Source of the DNA: Acidobacteriota bacterium
Lineage (GTDB): Bacteria; Acidobacteriota; Terriglobia; Acidiferrales; UBA7541
Length of the DNA: 64,000 bases
Reading direction: 5' to 3'
Assembly (NCBI GenBank): GCA_013289715.1
Contig: JABCZJ010000002.1
Coordinates: forward strand, 244,786 to 308,785
Shown: piece by piece, positions 17,729 through 26,722 of the stretch
Layout of the letters: each line of letters starts with the position of its first letter
How positions within the stretch are numbered: the first letter of the stretch is position 1
Made by a program: the position numbers and the translations under genes
The notes under the pieces: generated by a model
Database searches by the model: none
Told to the model about the DNA's origin: nothing
The model's input: the letters and a program-made list of their open reading frames with translations, nothing else

Positions 17729-18178
17729 GTCGTCTTCTCCCTGCGGATAGGGACACTCCTGTGGTCCGCGCCACGCGGCGCGCTGGCGTTTTGCCCGGCG
17801 CATGCGCGCCGAAACAGTTGAGCTGTTGTTGAATCGCCTTATGGTAGCGCGGAAGCGTTAGGAAGAAATAAGCGAGGCGTAAGGATTATCTAAGGGGCAC
17901 GGAAGGGCTTGTCGCCGAGCGAGTTACGGGCGCACTCTGCGGCGGCTTAGCTCCCAACCGCAGGCGACTTGAGCTATTTCCTAGGAAAGCGGATGCCTCT
18001 CTGCGTCCCGCGCCCGCCAAACTGCGGCGGCAAGGAACCAGTACGGGACCTCGTTCGGGATGACCCGTGGTTCTAAGTTGCGGGGCCCGCGAATTCACGC
18101 CTGACGAAACGTAGCGGTTCTCGCACAAACTCCGAGGCCCCACATTCGGGCGAAATGTGCTTCTGAGGCGCGTACTGG
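17729..18178. other. Intergenic stretch between SPFH and sedolisin genes
   Basis: Holds the promoter side of the SPFH gene and the end of the sedolisin gene. No gene or clear terminator seen. Confidence 0.5.
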
Positions 18179-21031
18179 TTATTCCGCGGTGAGTAACACC
18201 GTTGTGGTGTGCTTCACATTGCCGGTCGTGCTGGTGCCGGTGATCGTCACTGACACAGGCTCGACCACTGTGGGCGTGCCTCCGCCACCACCTCCGCCGC
18301 CACCCCCACCACCACCAGAGCCTCCGCCGCCGCATGCTGCGATGCCGACGGCCATGAAGAAGACCGCGCAGGCTGCGGCGGTGCTCGGGCGGCGATTCTT
18401 GCCGGAGGTGATGAGCAAAATAATTGCGATCGCGAAGGTGCAGGCGAGCGGTACGAACGTGCCTGTCGTCCAGCGGCCGGAGCCTAGCGGCTGAACGGCT
18501 GGCGGCGCTGCGGCTGCAGCGGCCGTCGAGATGGTGAGTGTGGTTGTTCCGTTCGCGCTTACGGGCGAGGTGGTGAAGCTGCAGGTGGAACCTGTCGGCA
18601 GACCGGAGCAACTCGTTGCGCTGAATGCCACCGTGTCGTTAAAGCCGTTGACCGGGACGATGGTTAGAACTGTAGTTCCCGTGCCACCCGCAGTGCTGAC
18701 GGTGACTGCAGCAGGGCTGGAGGAAATTATGAAGTCCGCCGCACCACCGCTGCCGACGTTCCATTCGTTGACGAGGCTGGCGACGTTCAGCGAGCCGAGG
18801 CCGGTCGCCAGGTTGTAACCGGGGCCGGCATTGTACGCGAGCGTCTGGTTGTTGGCCTCATAGGTTTCGCCGATCTCGTCGGTATTGACCAAGACGTCGC
18901 AACCGGTCGCACCATTGGAAACGGTGAGAGGGGCGTCGCACGGCATCGCGATCGTGCCGCTTGTGACCTGGTTGAAAATGCAAGCGCTGGTCTGTGTGCT
19001 GCCTGATCGACAATTGGCCCAGCTTTGGCCCGCTAATGCGTAGAGATTTGTGTTCACCAAGCCCTGCGCAGTACCTGTGCTCTGATTCAGGAGGGCCACC
19101 ATTCCGGCAAAAACTTGCGTGGAAACGGAAGTGCCGCCTACGCCGAGGATGAACGGGTACGGCTGGGAAGCGGTGTTGGCCGACAGGCTGCAAGGGCCGG
19201 TAAGTTGAAATTGATCGGCGTCCTGTTCACAGTACAGATAAAAATTCTGCATCGTGCCGTCGCCGGCGAAAAGTGCAAGATCCGGCATATCCCGCTTACC
19301 GTCCGCAACGGTGGCCGATTGCCACGAAGGCTTGGGATATCCTCCTGAGCAGGTCGAAAAATCCCCGGTTCCATTTGATGGAATGTAATTGGAGGTGGTG
19401 CAAGCGCTCACGCCCCCGCTGCCGCCCGCCGGGTCCAGCAGAAAACTAAAATTACTGAGGCTAGCGCTCAACGCGATATCGTTGCACTCGAATTCAATAT
19501 CGCCGCCCAAATCAAGCACTCCCTCAATCACGGAGTTGGTGCAAGTGTCGTTGTAAGTCACTTCTGGAATGTAACCTTTGACAGACGCTTGCGTCGTAGT
19601 CGAGGGGTTCGACGAATTCCAGTACGTGGTGGGATTCGCCAAGTCGTTGAAATCCGTACCTCCGACGGCGACATTGTACGGCGTCGAAGCGACTCCGTTT
19701 ACCGCTACGCCGAACTCCGAAAAGGGGGTATTCGGGTCATCACAACCGGCTGAGCCGTTGTCGCCGGTGGAGACGATTACAGTGATCCCTTGGGCCGCTG
19801 CCTGTGCCCACTCGCCAATGGAGTCCTTCGTAATCGGACTTCCGCCGTAAAGCGCGTTTCCAGCGGTGCCAAGAAAAAACTCGCATTCGCCGTAACTGTA
19901 GCTGAGGATTTTCGCCAGGTTGTTGTCAATAATCCACTCCGCTGAGGTGTCGCCGCCAAACGTGGCATTGCTGCTGCCTGAGATCACCAAGTTGATGCTG
20001 GCCCCTGGAGCCACCGCGCCCGACCATTGCACGTCAATGTCCGCTTCACACTCATCACCCGTGGGCAAGCTGCAAGGCAGTACGCCTGGATTTGAGCTGC
20101 TGAAGCCGGGTGTATAGGTCCGCGTAAAGTTGGCCGCAGGTAGGCCGAATAGCGAGCGGAAATTGGTGAGGTCGGCGGGATTGATGTCGCTATCGGAAAC
20201 GATGGCGATGGTCTGGCCGGTGCCGGTGATGCCAGCGTTCCATAGCGGCAGGATGTTGTAAATCGTCGCGAAATCGTAGGGAGCCACGCCGTAACAATCC
20301 GTGAGTGTGTTATTGGCGTTAGTGCCATTGCAACCCGCGGCGTACGTGAATTCCGGCTTGACGGCCTTCAGCATTCCGGTGGCCATATCGCGCTGGAACG
20401 TTCCGGCGAATTTATGTGCCGCCTTTCTGGGGAAATTGTTGAGCGAAGCTACGCCAGTCACAGCAGGCGTCAGGGCTGCGGGGATGGACGGGTCGCTCGA
20501 GTTCGCCCAGTGTTCCTGCGAATTGATCGTGTATTTGTGGATTGCGGTGTGAAACGCGGACTGGACTTGCGCGGCGTTGCCGGAGAACTGGATGACGTTG
20601 CGGCCGTTCGCGACGTTGTCTATGTGAAAGCCCTGGGATTGGAGCCACGAAGTAATTTTTTGGATGTCCGACTCCGACGCACCAAACTGTTCGCCGAATT
20701 CCTGGGGCGTCAGCCACTTGTGGTAATTCGGGGAGGAGCGATCCTGCTGCTGCGCCAGCAAAGTCTCGAGCGCCGCGCCTTGCGCGGAGGTGGTCTTGAG
20801 CACGAGCATCATCCGGTCCATCGCCAGGCTGGCTGGCGCGGGGCCCTGATCGTACTTGGCGCGTGCGAGCGGGTGGGTGTTGCCCCGCAGGACGACGACC
20901 TTGCCCTCGTCAATCGGCTGAGTGATCAGCGACGGGGCGACGGTGGATTGTCCGGCGCTGCGTTGTGAAAAAAACGCAACGGACGCGACCGCGAGCACAC
21001 AAGCGCACACTAGAAGTGGTTTGATACGCAT
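18179..21031 (-). CDS. Secreted sedolisin (S53) peptidase with Ig-like and glycine-rich C-terminus
   Basis: A 950-residue secreted acid peptidase. After a signal peptide comes the pro-kumamolisin activation domain (SSPNYHKWLTPQEFGEQFG and a FHTAIHKY strand), then the S53 catalytic domain. The Glu/Asp pair is in DECEADIDVQWSGAVAPGA (E-x3-D), and the nucleophile is the Ser of GGTSVSTQVFAG. Two hydrophobic helices near 860-910 follow an Ig-like domain (PAAVTVSTAGGTGTTVLTI), the second ending IAACGGG like a lipoprotein box. A run of about 17 glycines with one serine and a last beta segment close the protein. The start at 21031 has GGGGGAAG upstream. Sedolisins digest proteins at acid pH, fitting a soil scavenger. 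How the odd C-terminus is placed in the envelope is unclear. Confidence 0.9.
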   Translation of the reverse strand: MRIKPLLVCACVLAVASVAFFSQRSAGQSTVAPSLITQPIDEGKVVVLRGNTHPLARAKYDQGPAPASLAMDRMMLVLKTTSAQGAALETLLAQQQDRSSPNYHKWLTPQEFGEQFGASESDIQKITSWLQSQGFHIDNVANGRNVIQFSGNAAQVQSAFHTAIHKYTINSQEHWANSSDPSIPAALTPAVTGVASLNNFPRKAAHKFAGTFQRDMATGMLKAVKPEFTYAAGCNGTNANNTLTDCYGVAPYDFATIYNILPLWNAGITGTGQTIAIVSDSDINPADLTNFRSLFGLPAANFTRTYTPGFSSSNPGVLPCSLPTGDECEADIDVQWSGAVAPGASINLVISGSSNATFGGDTSAEWIIDNNLAKILSYSYGECEFFLGTAGNALYGGSPITKDSIGEWAQAAAQGITVIVSTGDNGSAGCDDPNTPFSEFGVAVNGVASTPYNVAVGGTDFNDLANPTTYWNSSNPSTTTQASVKGYIPEVTYNDTCTNSVIEGVLDLGGDIEFECNDIALSASLSNFSFLLDPAGGSGGVSACTTSNYIPSNGTGDFSTCSGGYPKPSWQSATVADGKRDMPDLALFAGDGTMQNFYLYCEQDADQFQLTGPCSLSANTASQPYPFILGVGGTSVSTQVFAGMVALLNQSTGTAQGLVNTNLYALAGQSWANCRSGSTQTSACIFNQVTSGTIAMPCDAPLTVSNGATGCDVLVNTDEIGETYEANNQTLAYNAGPGYNLATGLGSLNVASLVNEWNVGSGGAADFIISSSPAAVTVSTAGGTGTTVLTIVPVNGFNDTVAFSATSCSGLPTGSTCSFTTSPVSANGTTTLTISTAAAAAAPPAVQPLGSGRWTTGTFVPLACTFAIAIILLITSGKNRRPSTAAACAVFFMAVGIAACGGGGSGGGGGGGGGGGGGTPTVVEPVSVTITGTSTTGNVKHTTTVLLTAE

Positions 21032-21286
21032 TCTTCCCCCATGACTTTTGGCTTCAGGACCGCACCCATTGCTGAACATTGCTTCGTCTTGCGCCGATGC
21101 GCCGACGACGCCCTATTCGGCGTCAATCGGCGCAGGTTCGAACCTAGTCCATTCTCGCGAAATTCGGTGCGGGCTCTCCGGACCGCGCGCCAAGGTCTTG
21201 GATGCGGCTACAGCTACATACGTTAGCTCGCCGCCTATTACTCTCCTGTAAATTTTTGCGCCTCAGGTTTCGAATCCGTAACGAAC

Positions 21287-21757
21287 TCAGAAACCCGGAC
21301 CGGGGTCACCGGCACCGCCTGGCCCGCCACGGCCACGTGGTCCACCGCGGCCCATGTCCGACTGCATCTGCGCATATTTAGTGCGCTGGTCGGGGGTGAG
21401 AAGCTGGTAGATCGCAGCGTCCGACTTCGCGCGGGCCAGGGTCGTTTGCGCAGTGAGGCTGCCGATCGCGGTTGCGGCTTGCTCCATGGCGGCCGAGTCG
21501 TTGGCTTGCACGGCAGTGTTCAGGCTGTCGTGCGCCGCTTTCATGCTGGCGCGGACAGTTGTGCCATTGGCTTCGGCGGAGGTGAGGATCGTGGTGACCT
21601 GAGTTTGCTGGGCGGACGTGAGTGACAACTTGTCGGCGAGGAACGCTACGTGACGCTGCACGCCATTGCCGCCGCCGGGACCGTCTGGACCTTGCGCGAA
21701 GATCGTCGGGGCGGAAAAAATTGTGACGAGTAAGAGTATTATGGCTGCTTTTTTCAT
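21287..21757 (-). CDS. Spy/CpxP-like periplasmic protein
   Basis: A 156-residue secreted protein: signal peptide (KKAAIILLLVTIFSAPTIFAQG), a helical core with LADKLSLTSAQQTQVTTIL and LLTPDQRTKYAQMQ, and a Gly/Arg/Pro-rich tail. The LxLTxxQ and LTxEQRxKY motifs are those of Spy/CpxP/heavy-metal-resistance proteins, periplasmic chaperones or stress sensors. AGGAGG ten bases before the ATG at 21757 fixes the start; the frame upstream is open but lacks export features. It is transcribed away from the S9 peptidase gene, on the same strand and 250 bases downstream, so it may have its own promoter. The client is unknown. Confidence 0.85.
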   Translation of the reverse strand: MKKAAIILLLVTIFSAPTIFAQGPDGPGGGNGVQRHVAFLADKLSLTSAQQTQVTTILTSAEANGTTVRASMKAAHDSLNTAVQANDSAAMEQAATAIGSLTAQTTLARAKSDAAIYQLLTPDQRTKYAQMQSDMGRGGPRGRGGPGGAGDPGPGF

Positions 21758-22004
21758 TGTGCGAAATCCTCCTGATTCATTTAGTGGCCTGTAGTGCCTG
21801 GCTCTATCGGCCGTGTTGCGCCAAACAACGAATCTCGTGCTGTGGTCGCGCAATCCCATGGCGAGCTCGGAGTTGATTCCCAAATGGCGGGTGAAAAGTT
21901 CCGGCAATTTTGCGGCGGGCAGTGGGTGGGCTGCTGGCAGCGAGTACTGGCTGGTTCTGGGCGCAAATCACCGCGCGCCATGTGGGTTGCGCTAGCAAGC
22001 GTGG

Positions 22005-24026
22005 TTAGTTCAGCAGAAATTGCTGGATGAACAGGACCGTGGCGTAGAACTGGTAGTCCACATTCTTCTTTTTGCTGAAACCGTGGCCTTCGTCTTTGGC
22101 CATCAGGAACCATACAGGCGTGCCGTTCTTGCGAACTACGGCGACCATCTGCTGGGCTTCGGTCCAGGGAACGCGCGGATCGTTCTTGCCCTGAATCACG
22201 AAGAGGGGCTTCGAGATTTTCTGGGCGTTGTTGGCCGGGGCGATGCGTTCCAGAAACGCGCGCATTTTGGGGTCGCGCTCGTCGCCGTACTCGACGCGGC
22301 GCAGATCCTGGCGGTAACCGGACGTGTTCTCGAGGAACGTAACGAGGTTGGATGGGCCGACGATGTCCACCGAGCAGCGCAGGCGGTCGTTATAATTTGT
22401 CGCGACGGCAAGAGTCATGAAGCCGCCATAGCTTCCGCCGGTAATCATGACGCGGCTGGAATCGAGATCGGGTTGCTGCGCGATCCAATCGAAAAGGGAG
22501 TTGATGTCTTTGTAGGAATCCTCGCGGAGGAATCCGTTATCGAGCGTGAGGAAGGTCTTGCCGTAGCCCGTCGAGCCGCGCACATTGGGGAAAATCATCG
22601 CGATACCCAGCTCGTTCATATAGTAGTTATTGCGGCCGAGAAACGCCGGACGGAACTGGCCTTCCGGGCCGCCGTGAATATCAATGATCACGGGACGCTT
22701 GCCGGTGAATCGCGCGGCCGGACGATAGAGGAATCCGCTGATGGATTTTCCGTCGAAGGTTTTCCAGTGCACCAGTTCCGCTTCGGAAAAGCTTGCTGGA
22801 TTCAAGCCGCCGGTTTCGCTGCTGGTCCAGCGATCTACTTTTCCGGTGGTGACATCCACGGAATACACATCGGACGGAGAACGCGAGCCGGTAACTCCGA
22901 AGGCGAGATCGCGGCCGTTGTGGTGCCATTTGACGCCGAAAATGAGGCCGGCGGGGAGTTTGGGCGCGGGCTTTTCTTTTCCGGTCTTCGTGTCGCGCAG
23001 ATGCAGGATGCCGAAGCCATCTTCATTTGTGGTGAAGGCGATCGTTTTGCCGTCGGACGAGAGGTCGAAGTCTTCGACGTCCCAGTGAATATGCTCGGTG
23101 AGAAACGTGTATTTTTTGGAAGAGAGGTCCAGGTAGGCGAGGCGCTGGAATTCGGAGTCTTTGTCGGTGGTGAGGTAAATTCCCTTCCCGTCCTTGCTGA
23201 ACTTCGCGTTGGCGTAGGCGATTTTTTCCGTGCCGCCCTTCGCAGTGAGTAGCGTTTTGTCGCCGGTGGAAGCGTCCATGAGCCAGAGGTACGTTTCGTT
23301 TGCGGAAATTTCTTCCAGGATCAGAATTTGTTTGTCGTCGGGCGACCAATCCAGAGCGCCCCAACCTCCGCCGGTCATTTGCGCGAGCATGCGATTGGTT
23401 TTGGGATCATCAGGATGCGCAGGTTCACCGAGCCAGATGTCCACATCCTTGCCGTCGCGACGGGTCGAACTGTAGGCGATTTTCGTCCCGTCATTGCACC
23501 AGACTTCGCCGATGTTGCGGGATTTTCCGTCAGTCAGCAGCGTCACGGCGCCAGTGGATTCCTCGTAGCGATAGAGCTGATAGAACTCGCCGCCGCCAAT
23601 GTCTTTGCTAAAGACGAATGAGTCGCCGCCCTTCGGCGGGTACTTTGCGCTGCGCACGTCGTCGGCGTAGAACGTGAGCTGCGTGCGCGCGCCCGCCGGC
23701 ATTTTCACTTGATGGATCTGGAAGGTGTCCGCAAAGCGGGTGGAAATCAGCATCTCGCGCTTGGTGGGATGCCAACTGGCGAAAAACGCCGCGCGAAAAT
23801 TCGTATAGCGGTCCGCCTGGTCGGCCAAGGATTTCGGAATCGGCGGCACGCCTTCGACGATGAGATTTTCGTTGGGCGCCACTACAACCTCCTGGGACGA
23901 TTTCGCGCTTTGCGCCAGCGTCGGAAGCGGCGCCGAAACGATCAGCACGGCGAGCCAAACGATCGGTGCCGCGCACATCGCGGTCCACAATGATTTTGCA
24001 TGCGGGAATGCACGCACAATCTTCAT
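22005..24026 (-). CDS. S9 family prolyl oligopeptidase-type peptidase
   Basis: A 673-residue secreted serine peptidase. A hydrophobic export segment (APIVWLAVLIVSAPLPTLAQS) is followed by an N-terminal beta-propeller made of WD40-like PD40 repeats (for example GWGALDWSPDDKQILIL). The C-terminal alpha/beta-hydrolase domain has the nucleophile in GGSYGGFM (about Ser 532), the Asp in QGKNDPRVP (about 616) and the His in DEGHGF (about 648). The family removes dipeptides or cuts after proline in short peptides. I choose the ATG at 24026, which has AAGG nine bases upstream. Together with the sedolisin 1 kb away it suggests a scavenging capacity for external peptides, though they are not obviously one operon. 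Confidence 0.93.
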   Translation of the reverse strand: MKIVRAFPHAKSLWTAMCAAPIVWLAVLIVSAPLPTLAQSAKSSQEVVVAPNENLIVEGVPPIPKSLADQADRYTNFRAAFFASWHPTKREMLISTRFADTFQIHQVKMPAGARTQLTFYADDVRSAKYPPKGGDSFVFSKDIGGGEFYQLYRYEESTGAVTLLTDGKSRNIGEVWCNDGTKIAYSSTRRDGKDVDIWLGEPAHPDDPKTNRMLAQMTGGGWGALDWSPDDKQILILEEISANETYLWLMDASTGDKTLLTAKGGTEKIAYANAKFSKDGKGIYLTTDKDSEFQRLAYLDLSSKKYTFLTEHIHWDVEDFDLSSDGKTIAFTTNEDGFGILHLRDTKTGKEKPAPKLPAGLIFGVKWHHNGRDLAFGVTGSRSPSDVYSVDVTTGKVDRWTSSETGGLNPASFSEAELVHWKTFDGKSISGFLYRPAARFTGKRPVIIDIHGGPEGQFRPAFLGRNNYYMNELGIAMIFPNVRGSTGYGKTFLTLDNGFLREDSYKDINSLFDWIAQQPDLDSSRVMITGGSYGGFMTLAVATNYNDRLRCSVDIVGPSNLVTFLENTSGYRQDLRRVEYGDERDPKMRAFLERIAPANNAQKISKPLFVIQGKNDPRVPWTEAQQMVAVVRKNGTPVWFLMAKDEGHGFSKKKNVDYQFYATVLFIQQFLLN

Positions 24027-24231
24027 CGTCGCCATCCTTCTGGCGTTTCCGCGCGCCGCTCCGGCACACTTCTTCGCGAATGCCATCTGGAAACCGGCCG
24101 AAGCATTCTACCTGTAAGGATTCCGCAGGTTAAGACCTACTTTACCGACGCGAAGCCGATTCACAAAACGCAAACCTTTCCTTCCGCGAATCGGGTATAA
24201 AACCTAGCACAAGACACTTCAGGAGGAGCAC

Positions 24232-24954
24232 ATGCGATTGTTCTCCGACCAGCGATGTCTTGCGATTTATTCGGGAGTTCTCACCAGCGTATTCGCCGTC
24301 ACCGTGCTTTGCGGATTCGCGGCGTTGCGCAGCCAATCGTTCGACCAACTCACGGTGCATCGCATCAATTTCGTCGAGCCCGACGGCACGCCACGCCTGA
24401 TTATTTCCGACCGCGCCGAATTTCCCGGCATGTTCATGCGCGGAAAGGAGTATCCGCGGCCGGATCGACGTGATGTCGCGGGCCTGCTGTTCATGAATGA
24501 CGAGGCTTCCGAAATGGGAGGTCTGATTTGGGCAGGGCTGAAGGACCAGGGCGGCAAAATCCAAAACCATGGCCACCTAAGTTTCGATCAGTACGAGCAG
24601 GATCAGATTTTTGCTATTGATTCCGGCCGGGAAGACCAGGATAGGTTTTCCGCGATCCGTATCGGCGAACGCGGAGATTACCCGATTCAGCAAGCAATCG
24701 ATGCCAGTTCAGAGATCAACAAGCTGCCCAAGGATCGGCAGGCTGCGGAATGGAAAAAATTCTTCACAACTCATACCGGTGACGCGAACCGAATCTATCT
24801 GGGCCGGTCGCCTGACAAATCCGCGTCTCTGCGGATCAAAGACGAACAGGGTCACGATCGCATAATCATCCGGGTCGACGCTAGAGGGAAGCCGGTGATT
24901 CAGTTCCTCGACGAAGGCGGCAAGGTTAGCAAAGAGATACGCGCCGAGAACTAG
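24232..24954 (+). CDS. Membrane-anchored protein of unknown function
   Basis: A 240-residue protein with one N-terminal transmembrane helix (VLTSVFAVTVLCGFAAL) and a beta-rich body. Internal segments look repeated: FVEPDGTPRLIISDRAEFPG near the start, IYLGRSPDKSASLRIKDEQGHDRIIIRVDARGKPVIQFLDEGGK near the end, both alternating charged turns and short strands as in beta-helix or carbohydrate-sensing proteins. GGAGGAG lies six bases before the ATG, and TATAAA at 24196-24201 may be the -10 box. It starts 200 bases from the S9 peptidase in divergent orientation. I do not recognise the family and propose no function beyond envelope location. Confidence 0.75.
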   Translation: MRLFSDQRCLAIYSGVLTSVFAVTVLCGFAALRSQSFDQLTVHRINFVEPDGTPRLIISDRAEFPGMFMRGKEYPRPDRRDVAGLLFMNDEASEMGGLIWAGLKDQGGKIQNHGHLSFDQYEQDQIFAIDSGREDQDRFSAIRIGERGDYPIQQAIDASSEINKLPKDRQAAEWKKFFTTHTGDANRIYLGRSPDKSASLRIKDEQGHDRIIIRVDARGKPVIQFLDEGGKVSKEIRAEN

Positions 24955-25064
24955 ACGATAGCGGTCGGGGAACAGGCTCGCAGGGGCAGACGCCGTTTAA
25001 CCACACCCGTGCCTGCTCGTCAGACGCGACTGGGAGTGCAGGCGCAGGGCTGGGTGCGCGCCTG

Positions 25065-25343
25065 TTAAATGATCGCCAGATACTGCCACTGGCCGTCAAC
25101 GGATTTCAACTGGTGCACGCGGCCGTCATCGGCGTGCAGGAAATAGCTTCCATCCGGGATCGGGTGATGGTGCGCGGCACGCACGGAGCACCGGGTCCAC
25201 CGGCCACCGCGCGCGGCTCCCCATCCGCCGCCATGCTCTCTGGCTTCCTCGGTGAGTTCGATACCGTACTTCACTTTGTACTCGACGCCGGTCAGCCGGG
25301 TCGGCACTAAACGTCCACTGCCCTTCAGCTGTTCTTTGCTCAT
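25065..25343 (-). CDS. Small hypothetical protein
   Basis: A 92-residue polar protein, without signal or membrane segment. The beginning has a beta pattern (GRLVPTRLTGVEYKVKYGI) and the end a turn-rich segment (GSYFLHADDGRVHQLKSVDGQWQY) that reads like real protein and not antisense noise. The middle is rich in Gly, Arg and His. No strong ribosome site precedes the ATG. It converges on the 24232 gene. Function unknown; the call depends on composition and on the absence of any better frame here. Confidence 0.5.
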   Translation of the reverse strand: MSKEQLKGSGRLVPTRLTGVEYKVKYGIELTEEAREHGGGWGAARGGRWTRCSVRAAHHHPIPDGSYFLHADDGRVHQLKSVDGQWQYLAII

Positions 25344-25715
25344 GGTGGAATTAGACGCGGCTACCTAGCGAAAGGTTTCGCCGCTCCCCTCAGACAATTA
25401 AAGTGTCACTTAAGATTAGACCGCTTTCCACTACGATAATAGCACAAGTCGCTCGTAAGTGCTAGCGCCGGTTTCGGGGCGAGTTGGGGCCTGAGGTGGT
25501 AGCGCAACCATGGCATTACTTCCGTACGTTGTTGAATCGATGAGAGATAGAGAATACGCTCACTCTAGAGGGCTGTTGCTGCCTACGAACCCAATGTGCA
25601 TTGCGTATGATGACATGCGATTCGGCGGCTGATCTTTGAAGATCGAGCGTGCCCAGCGAAGTTCGATAAGACATACCTTGCGATGTGCTACTATCGATTT
25701 CCCGCAGGCAAATCG
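25344..25715. other. Intergenic stretch, nothing recognised
   Basis: AT-richer than its surroundings around 25380-25450, so it probably holds divergent promoters for the small gene and the hydrolase gene. No motif could be assigned. Confidence 0.4.
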
Positions 25716-26579
25716 ATGCGCTCTGCTATTTTTCTTTGTTCGCTCGCGCTTGCCGGCGCTCTTGCCGGTGGCGACGTGATATCGGCACGCTGCGCGATGC
25801 CGACGCGGATCGCGCGACCGGCTTCTTCCGGGCCTGTAAATTCCGACGTTAGCGGCGAATCCACAAAACCAAGCTCCCAAATCATAGTGATCGGATTCGT
25901 CGGCGGATTTGTGCGGCACGATGACTTAGTGCACAGCGGCGTGCAACTTGCCGCGCGACTGCGCGAAGACTACCCTTCCGGCGTTTACATAAACACTTTC
26001 GAGAATCATCAGGGTGACCAGGCGTACCGCGCAGTTCTGCAGCTTCTCGATACTGATCACGACGGCGCGCTCTCCGCAGAAGAAAAACGCAACGCTCGCG
26101 TGGTGATCTACGGACACAGCTGGGGTGGCTCGCAAACCGTTGCGCTGGCAAACCAGCTCAAGCGCGACGGAATTCCGGTGCTGCTAACGATTCAGGTGGA
26201 CAGCGTGGAAAAATCGGGCGAAGACGACTCGGTGATTCCGGCCAACGTCGCGCAGGCCATTAATTTCTACCAGAGCGACGGGCTGCTCCACGGACGCCCC
26301 GCAATTCGCGCCGCCGACCCAGCGCGTACTCGTATCCTCGGCAATTTCCGTCAGGACTACGCCGCGAAACCCATCCGTTGCGACGCCTATCCCTGGTGGG
26401 GTCGCATTTTCATGAAGTCTCACATCGAGATCGAGTGCGACCCGCGCGTATGGAAACAAGTTGAATCACTCATACGATCGAAACTACCGCCACCTACCCG
26501 TGCAACATCTGCGTCAAGTTCACCGGACCGAGCCCCGGAAACTGTTCCTCGCGCGGGCGATGTCCCGCCGTCTTTCTAG
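25716..26579 (+). CDS. Exported alpha/beta-hydrolase-like protein carrying an EF-hand loop
   Basis: A 287-residue protein with a signal peptide (AIFLCSLALAGALAGGDVIS). The core looks like an alpha/beta hydrolase: a strand IIVIGFVGGFV, then VVIYGHSWGGSQT with the nucleophile elbow GHSWG (Ser about 135), and an Asp after IQVD. Directly before this elbow, at about 112-123, is a complete calcium-binding EF-hand loop, DTDHDGALSAEE, with Asp at positions 1, 3 and 5, Gly at 6, Leu at 8 and Glu at 12. This suggests calcium-dependent stability or activity. A His late in SHIEIECD might complete the triad. The start could also be at 25683, 11 residues earlier. Substrate unknown. Confidence 0.75.
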   Translation: MRSAIFLCSLALAGALAGGDVISARCAMPTRIARPASSGPVNSDVSGESTKPSSQIIVIGFVGGFVRHDDLVHSGVQLAARLREDYPSGVYINTFENHQGDQAYRAVLQLLDTDHDGALSAEEKRNARVVIYGHSWGGSQTVALANQLKRDGIPVLLTIQVDSVEKSGEDDSVIPANVAQAINFYQSDGLLHGRPAIRAADPARTRILGNFRQDYAAKPIRCDAYPWWGRIFMKSHIEIECDPRVWKQVESLIRSKLPPPTRATSASSSPDRAPETVPRAGDVPPSF

Positions 26580-26722
26580 CATCGTACAATCACGGGAAGT
26601 CTCCGATTGTGGTGCCGCACATCTCCGTTCGTCATTCTTCTTTGCTCGCACACAAACTGCACCTTAGATATACTCCAGGCACTTACGCGGATAGATACCC
26701 TTGCATCTGTGCGGAGGACGCG

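Noticed and set aside
22020..23252. 410-codon plus-strand frame opposite the S9 peptidase
   Set aside because: No domain; the minus strand carries the whole catalytic triad.
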